The position numbers were made by a program, and so were the translations under genes. 64,000 nt of DNA from CAVSWT01 sp963777515 (lineage in GTDB: Bacteria; Bacteroidota; Ignavibacteria; Ignavibacteriales; Ignavibacteriaceae). The DNA is taken from NCBI GenBank assembly GCA_963777515.1, contig CAVZQU010000007.1, positions 558,001 to 622,000 of the forward strand, given 5' to 3'. Below, piece after piece: positions 58,815 to 64,000 of the stretch (positions are counted from its first letter, which is position 1; each line of letters opens with the position of its first letter). Under the pieces are notes generated by a model that ran no database searches, had not been told where the DNA came from, and saw only the letters and a list, made by a program, of their open reading frames with translations.

Positions 58815-58858
58815 AAGTTAAAAAAAATTACAATTATTGCTGTGAATAATATTGATCT

Positions 58859-60935
58859 CTATTGATCTACTATATCTGCATTTTTCTTCAGATTAACTAG
58901 CCATTGATTTAAAAAAGCTCTTTTCTTTTCTTGCATCAATTCATCACGAATAGTATTTCTTTGAACTTTATAAGCTGAAGAATCAAACTTTGTTCTGCTG
59001 GTTACATCAATTAAGATAATATCCTCTAATTCCTTTTACTGGGTCAGATATTGTATTTAGATTTTAAGGATCAAAGCATTTTCCATATAGGCATAATCTC
59101 TGCCGATAGTTGGGACATTTCCAGTTGGTTTAAATGAACCCGTTTCTTTTACTATTGCTTTGGGATCGACAGATAGTTGCTTTATCCAAGTCACCATTAA
59201 TTTCTTTTTTAATTTTTATATGCTTCTTCTTTGGCCTTTTCAAATTTTTTAGCTTGAAGCACATAAGGTTTAATTAATTTCTTAACTTCATCAAATGGTT
59301 TAATCCCTTCACTTATAACTTTACTAACCTGTACAACTACATAACCTTTTTGTGTTCTATAAACAGGACTAATAGAACCTGTACTATTATTAAAAGCGAA
59401 ATCCACTACATGCTTATTTTGTCCTATCCCTGCAATAGAAGGTGCATCTTTCACAAAGGGAGGAGTATCCTGAATTTGATAATTATAACTTTTAGCAGTT
59501 TGATCAAACCCATCTTTATCAGCTAAATAAGCAAAATCGCCTGCTTTATTATAAATGGCATCTTTCGTTGTCGGAGAAGCTTTAATTGGTAAGTGTTAAT
59601 TTTTCAATAGCATATTTCTTATTTGACTTGCCGGTCACTTTAATTATATGATATCCGTAAGTTGTTTTAATTGGTTTTTGAACCACTCCAACTCTTCCAT
59701 TAAAAGCCGCTTTTTCAAATTCTGGAACCATCATTCCTTTACCAAACCAACCTAAATCTCCACCTTTTATTGCACTTCCGGGATCAGAAGAATATTCTTT
59801 TGCTAATTTTGCAAAGTCAGCACCTTTAGTTAATTGATCATATAACTTCATTGCTTCTTCATGATTCTTCTCATCACTTCCCATCTTGTTAATCAAGATA
59901 TGTGAAGCTCTAACCAAAGTTTCCTTTGAAGGTACAGAAGCTATCGTAGTTTATTAAAACATATCCTTGAGGAGTTAATATAGGTCCAACAACTGAATGA
60001 GGTTTTGCTTTTTCCAAAGCATCCGAAACTTCACCGGATAATCTTGAAAGATTTAGCAGTATCTTTACTCACAGGTTCGTCAGTATAAATTTTTGCTGTT
60101 TCAGCGAAAGTTAAAGTATCTTTCTTAAAATTTCGGGCAATATTTTCTGCCATACTTTTTAAGGTTATAGAATCATCCTTAGTTGGCGTATCATTAAACA
60201 TTACATATTTTACTTGTCGTTGCGGTTCAATCCTATATTTATCTAAATTATTATTATAAAATTCCTTCAACTCACTATCAGTTATTTTAAATATAGAATC
60301 AGGGATAAACAGAAATAGAAGCAAGGGCATATTTAGAATTAATCGTAGTGTTTTCTTCTTTAAATTTTCTGATTATATCATCTTCACTTATAGTAATTGA
60401 GGCAGTAACTAAGACTCTGAAGCTTTTCGACTCATTTGGTTTTGCCTTACAACTTCTTCTGCATTTATAAGCGCATCTTTATTTTGAGGATTGAAGATAG
60501 CTTGCTGATATGCCTCTTTATTAAATTTTCCGGTTGAATCTATAAAGTTTCTTTTTAGAAATTCAGGCGGGTTATCGCTTAGAATTGTATTTCTAATTTC
60601 ATCATCGGAAACATGTATATTAAATTTATTAAATTGCTGTTGAACCAGAGTTTGTATCACCATAGCATTCCAAACTTGATCTCTTAATTGTTCTGTGATT
60701 TTCATCTTCATTGTTTTTCCCAGATTGCTTCAAGATTTTGTCTTTCTCTATCAAGCGCAGTTGAAAATTGTTGGTAGGTAATATTATCACCGTTTATTGA
60801 ACCAACATTATTTGTTCTACCACCTAATGCAGACATTATATTTGAATCAGACATCACCATAAATAATACAAATATCGCTCCCACTGTTAGAATGAAAGCA
60901 GGTGCCAAGCTTCTCATCTTCGCCATCATCGGCAT
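58859..60935 (-). pseudogene. PpiD/SurA-like peptidyl-prolyl isomerase, many frameshifts
   Basis: Membrane-anchored periplasmic folding factor. N-terminal fragment 60708-60935 has one helix (FILTVGAIFVLFMVMS) and the start of a SurA_N-like chaperone domain (GDNITYQQFSTALDRER). Then 60409-60711 (DQVWNAMVIQTLVQQ), 60031-60330 (NNNLDKYRIEPQRQVKYVMF), the parvulin domain at 59582-59917 (VRASHILI, KLAKEYSSDPGSAIKGGDLGWFGKGMMVPEFEKAAF, TTYGYHIIKV), a second segment at 59209-59454 (YRTQKGYVVVQV) and a short end finishing NADIVDQ at 58859. Five or more single-base indels separate the pieces. Repaired length about 690 residues, as expected of PpiD. Divergent from the Crp/Fnr gene. Confidence 0.85.
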
Positions 60936-61222
60936 AATATTTAGTTCTCCAGATTAGTATTAATATATATTTTAAGACGTTAAAAATAGATACATAGTGT
61001 TAAAAAAGCAATGAAATTTCATTTTGATTTTACTTGCATTTTATAATGAACCAGAGTAATACTTGCATCAAATTTTCCTCGGAAATAGTACAGAGCACAA
61101 ATTCTTATATATAATTATTCTTATAGCACTATTTATTATTTTAGCTAAAAGGTGTAAATTGAATCCACAAGACTCAAGTTTTATTTTTAACTTCTTTTAA
61201 TAATAATTATATGAGGGTAAAA
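60936..61222. other. Divergent promoter region
   Basis: About 290 AT-rich bases between the leftward PpiD-like gene and the rightward Crp/Fnr gene. No repeat or ORF. Expected to carry both promoters; I cannot locate Crp-type half-sites with confidence. Confidence 0.5.
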
Positions 61223-61906
61223 ATGTCAAGTAACAATGAATTCCTCAAATATGTACCAATTTTTGCTGAGTTGGATGAGAATACTTTAGCTCAAATCTCC
61301 AATCTAGGAATAAGAAAAAATTTCGCAAAAGATTCTGTTGTTTTATTTGAACATGAAGCCGGGTCTGCTCTTTTTGTAATTATTTCAGGCAAAGTTAAAA
61401 TTTCAAGAGTAAGTGATGATGGTAAAGAAGTAATTCTTACCATTTTAAGTGAATCAGATTTTTTTGGAGAGATGGCAATACTTGATGGAGCAACAAGATC
61501 TGCCAATGTAACTGCAATGGAAGATTCAGAAATATTTATTGTTCAAAGAAGCGAATTCTTAGATCTACTCCAACGTCACCCCGAAATATCTATTGCTTTA
61601 TTGCAGGAACTAACAAGAAGACTTCGTTCTGCTGATATGAAAATTAAATCTCTATCATTAAAAGATGCAGAAGGAAAAGTTGCAACTGTTATATTGCAAT
61701 TGGCAGATGACATTGGAATGATTAAGCAAGGTACTGTAGAAATTGAGAAACTTCCTTATCAGCATGATTTAGCTAATATGGCTGGAACTTCAAGAGAAAC
61801 AATTTCAAGAACATTACATTCCTTTGCCAAGAAAGGCTTTGTTGAATTAGATGGCTCCCGATTGAGAATCATTGACTACGAAAAATTTAAGGAAATATTT
61901 AGCTAA
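61223..61906 (+). CDS. Crp/Fnr family transcription regulator
   Basis: 227 residues from ATG 61223, chosen because AGGGTAAAA lies just before it; an in-frame ATG 12 bases upstream overlaps that ribosome site. Cyclic-nucleotide-binding fold at 10-120 (VVLFEHEAGSALFVIISGKVKI, FFGEMAILDGATRSANVTAMED, close to the cAMP-type phosphate-binding cassette), long dimer helix, and a winged helix (YQHDLANMAGTSRETISRTLHSFAKKG). No N-terminal Cys cluster, so not an oxygen-sensing Fnr. Probably cAMP-like ligand; target genes unknown. Confidence 0.95.
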   Translation: MSSNNEFLKYVPIFAELDENTLAQISNLGIRKNFAKDSVVLFEHEAGSALFVIISGKVKISRVSDDGKEVILTILSESDFFGEMAILDGATRSANVTAMEDSEIFIVQRSEFLDLLQRHPEISIALLQELTRRLRSADMKIKSLSLKDAEGKVATVILQLADDIGMIKQGTVEIEKLPYQHDLANMAGTSRETISRTLHSFAKKGFVELDGSRLRIIDYEKFKEIFS

Positions 61907-61919
61907 TGAGAATTATTCG

Positions 61920-62751
61920 ATGAACTCAAAAAGTAGATCTTCATTTGCATACAAATTTCTCGGATGGATTCAATTCCCCACTTCAATTACTTAAAAAAGT
62001 AAAAGCTGAAGGAATTGATTGTGTTAGTATTACCGATCATGATAGTCTATCTGCATTTGATGAAGCAACTGAATTTGGAAATGAAATTGGCGTTGAAGTA
62101 ATTCCAGGTGTAGAAATTAGCTCTGATGTTAAAGATAGAGAAGTACATATACTTGGATATTTCGTTGAACCAGGTAATTCGGAATTAGAACGTTATTTGA
62201 AATTTTTCCGGGAGGAAAGAATTAAGAGAGCAGAACGAATTGTAATCAAAATAAATAATTTGGGAATGCCGCTCAAGATTGATGACGTTCTTGATCTTGC
62301 TAAAAATTCTACAGTAGGTAGGCCTCATATTGCTCAAACAATGCTAGAAAAAGGGTTTGTTAATTCTTATTATGAAGCATTCAACAAGTATCTTGGTAAC
62401 GACTGCCCAGCTTATGAAAAGAAAGTTCATGTTTCACCACAAAGTGCATTCAAAATAATAAACGATGCCGGAGGGCTTTCATTTATTGCTCATCCGGGAT
62501 ACATGGAAGAAAATTTATTAAAAGAGCTTATTGAAGCCGGAGTGGATGGAATTGAAGTTATTCATCCTTCCCATTCAGCACAGCAAACAAAATTTTATAA
62601 GGGTATAGCAAGCGAATATTTCTTGCTTGAATCCGGGGGCTCAGATTTTCATGGCGGTAGAAGAGAGGATGATAGAAAACTTGGGAAATTTTATACAAAC
62701 TACTCTGCTGTAGAAGCTATGAGGAAAAGACTAATGAGAAATTCAGCTTAA
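61920..62751 (+). CDS. PHP-domain phosphoesterase, start frameshifted
   Basis: About 276 residues. The ATG at 61920 (MNSK) is one frame off; five A at 61928-61932 should be four, which restores VDLHLHTNFSDG, the first metal-binding motif of the PHP fold. Other ligands are ITDHDSLSAF, PGVEIS, EVHILGYF, FIAHPGY and GGSDFHGG. This is the trpH/YciV-like group, active on 3',5'-nucleoside bisphosphates or short RNA 5' ends. Begins 14 bases after the Crp/Fnr stop and probably belongs to its transcript. Confidence 0.9.
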
Positions 62752-62780
62752 TTATTCAATTCAAACAATAAATTAAAAAG

Positions 62781-63242
62781 ATGAAAAATTTAGAAGGAAA
62801 CTTAAACGCATCCGGGTTAAATTTTGCTATTGTCGCCAGCAGGTTTAATGAATATATAACTCAAAAATTAATTGATGGTGCAGTTGATTGTTTATTACGT
62901 CATGGATCATCAGAACAAAATATTACGGTTATTAAAGTCCCAGGAGCATTTGAAATACCGGTAATTGCAGATAAGCTAGCATCTTCAAAAAAATATGATT
63001 CTATAATTTGTTTAGGTGCAGTTATCCGCGGCGCTACTCCTCATTTTGATTATGTTGCTGGAAATACAAGTTCAGGGATTGCTCAAACCTCATTAAAATA
63101 TTCTATCCCGGTTGCTTTCGGAATATTGACAACAGATACAATAGAACAAGCGATTGAACGAGCCGGTACAAAATCTGGAAACAAGGGATGGGATGCTGCT
63201 TTAACTGCAATTGAAATGACTAATCTAATGAAGCAACTTTAG
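62781..63242 (+). CDS. ribH: 6,7-Dimethyl-8-ribityllumazine synthase
   Basis: 153 residues, full length. Characteristic ASRFNEYITQKLIDGA, VPGAFEIPVIADKLA, LGAVIRGATPHFDYVAGNTSSGI (catalytic His in PHFDYV), VAFGILTTDTIEQAIERAG and NKGWDAALTAIEM. Penultimate step of riboflavin synthesis, forming icosahedral or pentameric assemblies. 29 bases after the PHP gene. No other rib gene in the window. Confidence 0.97.
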   Translation: MKNLEGNLNASGLNFAIVASRFNEYITQKLIDGAVDCLLRHGSSEQNITVIKVPGAFEIPVIADKLASSKKYDSIICLGAVIRGATPHFDYVAGNTSSGIAQTSLKYSIPVAFGILTTDTIEQAIERAGTKSGNKGWDAALTAIEMTNLMKQL

Positions 63243-63436
63243 CTATTTTAACATTCAAAAAAAAATCTCACATTTTTATAATGGTATTACTTATAAGGAG
63301 TTAATTTTATACTTTTTAGTAATAAAAAAAATGTTAAATTTATTTTTCAATTAAATAAAAATTTGTCCTGCAAAAGAGGTAAGAATAAAATCTTTTTACT
63401 TTTAGTTTGTAAATAAAAACATTTAGGAAAAATTAA

Positions 63437-64000
63437 ATGAAAAAAAAGATAGCATTTTTCTTCCTCTTAATCATTCCTATATCATCGATATATCCTCAAG
63501 TAAGCAACTGGCGAAATTATACTGACATGAAAAATATTAATGATGTAAAGACTCAGTGAAAATGGATTTTGGGGTGCTAGTGGCGGTGGAGCTTTTTTTT
63601 ATAATGCAAATACTGATTCTTTCAAAGTTTTAAGCAAAGCAGATGGATTAAATGGTGGTGCATTAACTGCGATTACTATCGATAGAACTGGGAAAGTCTG
63701 GTTTGGAAGTGCAAACGGAATTATTGATGTATATAACCCTAAAACAAAAAACATAACTTCGATCCTCGACATTTATAATAACAGTGAAAGAACCCAAAAG
63801 AAAATTAATTCTTTGATAACCATTGGCGATACAATTTATGCTGCAACTGATTTTGGAATTTCTTTAATCAATCCAAATGATTTAACTTTTTATGACACTT
63901 ATTTTAAATATGGAAATTTATCTGCTTATATTCCTGTAAATAGTATTACTATTACAAATAAAATATACGCATGTACAGGACAGGGTGTTGTTATACAAAA
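63437..64000 (+). CDS. Secreted beta-propeller protein, PorZ-like, 5' part, frameshifted
   Basis: Starts MKKKIAFFFLLIIPISSIYPQ, a signal peptide ending in Gln. A single indel near 63555 then shifts the frame; downstream it reads SENGFWGASGGGAFFYNANTDSF and then propeller blades of the two-component-regulator type (GALTAITIDRTGKVWFGSANG, INSLITIGDTIYAATDFGISLIN). The opening WRNYTDMKNINDV resembles PorZ, the cell-surface propeller of the type IX secretion attachment complex, but generic sensor propellers look similar; without the C-terminus this stays open. Continues past the window. Confidence 0.7.

Noticed and set aside
1..64000. Alternative genetic code or stop-codon readthrough
   Set aside because: All three stop codons end intact genes normally; breaks are frame changes, not in-frame stops.
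1..64000. tRNA, rRNA genes or CRISPR arrays
   Set aside because: I looked for TTCGA arms with CCA-type ends, rRNA core segments and regularly spaced repeats and saw none.
1..64000. Insertion sequences or prophage
   Set aside because: No transposase, integrase or phage structural gene found; only short palindromic and direct repeats.

Overview
Organism. The window is AT-rich DNA, densely packed on both strands, from a bacterium most likely in the Ignavibacteria (Bacteroidota/Chlorobi side of the FCB group). The best marker is the C-terminal type IX secretion sorting domain on the polysaccharide deacetylase at 6161-7600 (PNPFNPTT core, then VLGRKVATLVNE and GGVYLYQL). Supporting signs are a three-subunit menaquinone-type succinate dehydrogenase, a menC gene, outer-membrane beta-barrels with AQ-ending signal peptides, and a propeller protein resembling PorZ. 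This is an inference from sequence features, not a database match.

Layout. 1-1.1 kb: end-truncated M1 aminopeptidase. 1.2-4.9 kb: AddB-like nuclease and a CYTH protein. 5.4-11.1 kb: outer-membrane barrel, secreted deacetylase, obgE with a very acidic partner, and a small membrane peptide. 11.2-12.7 kb: a serpin between two 85-bp direct repeats. 12.7-16.1 kb: sdhCAB. 16.5-19.5 kb: cobalamin riboswitch, TonB receptor and a DUF6580 membrane protein. 19.5-22.9 kb: HAD phosphatase, ATP-grasp ligase, C39-like peptidase and isochorismatase-like hydrolase. 23.3-27.4 kb: lipoprotein, TPR protein, CBS protein and menC. 27.4-41.5 kb: a candidate four-gene operon (hybrid histidine kinase, SPASM radical SAM enzyme, two giant proteins of about 1790 and 1410 codons that I cannot name). 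41.8-49.0 kb: a partner-switching cluster (three SpoIIE-type phosphatases, STAS protein, RsbW-like kinase). 49.3-52.0 kb: ECF sigma factor, its anti-sigma factor, and a divergent STAS gene. 52.1-55.7 kb: purA, a sensor kinase and nadA. 55.7-56.3 kb: no gene, but two homologous small-RNA-like elements. 56.3-61 kb: aroB, aroK, an outer-membrane barrel and a PpiD/SurA-like isomerase. 61.2-64 kb: Crp/Fnr regulator, PHP phosphoesterase, ribH, and the start of a propeller protein.

How it fits together. Respiration (sdhCAB) and menaquinone synthesis (menC) share a quinone logic; aroB/aroK feed chorismate, the menaquinone precursor. The 41-55 kb stretch is rich in signalling: three phosphatases, two STAS antagonists, one anti-sigma kinase, an ECF sigma/anti-sigma pair and two histidine kinases. 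The riboswitch ties the TonB receptor, and perhaps the DUF6580 protein, to cobalamin supply.

Sequence quality. About a dozen genes are broken by single-base indels, often at or near homopolymer runs. Those I checked base by base read through cleanly when one base is added or removed, and I saw no nonsense substitution in them. They cluster (16.7-18.7, 29.9-37.0, 46.9-47.8, 58.8-60.9 kb) while other 5-10 kb stretches are clean. Several hit housekeeping genes (nadA, the PpiD-like gene). I read most of them as consensus errors rather than real decay, and annotate full gene spans accordingly.
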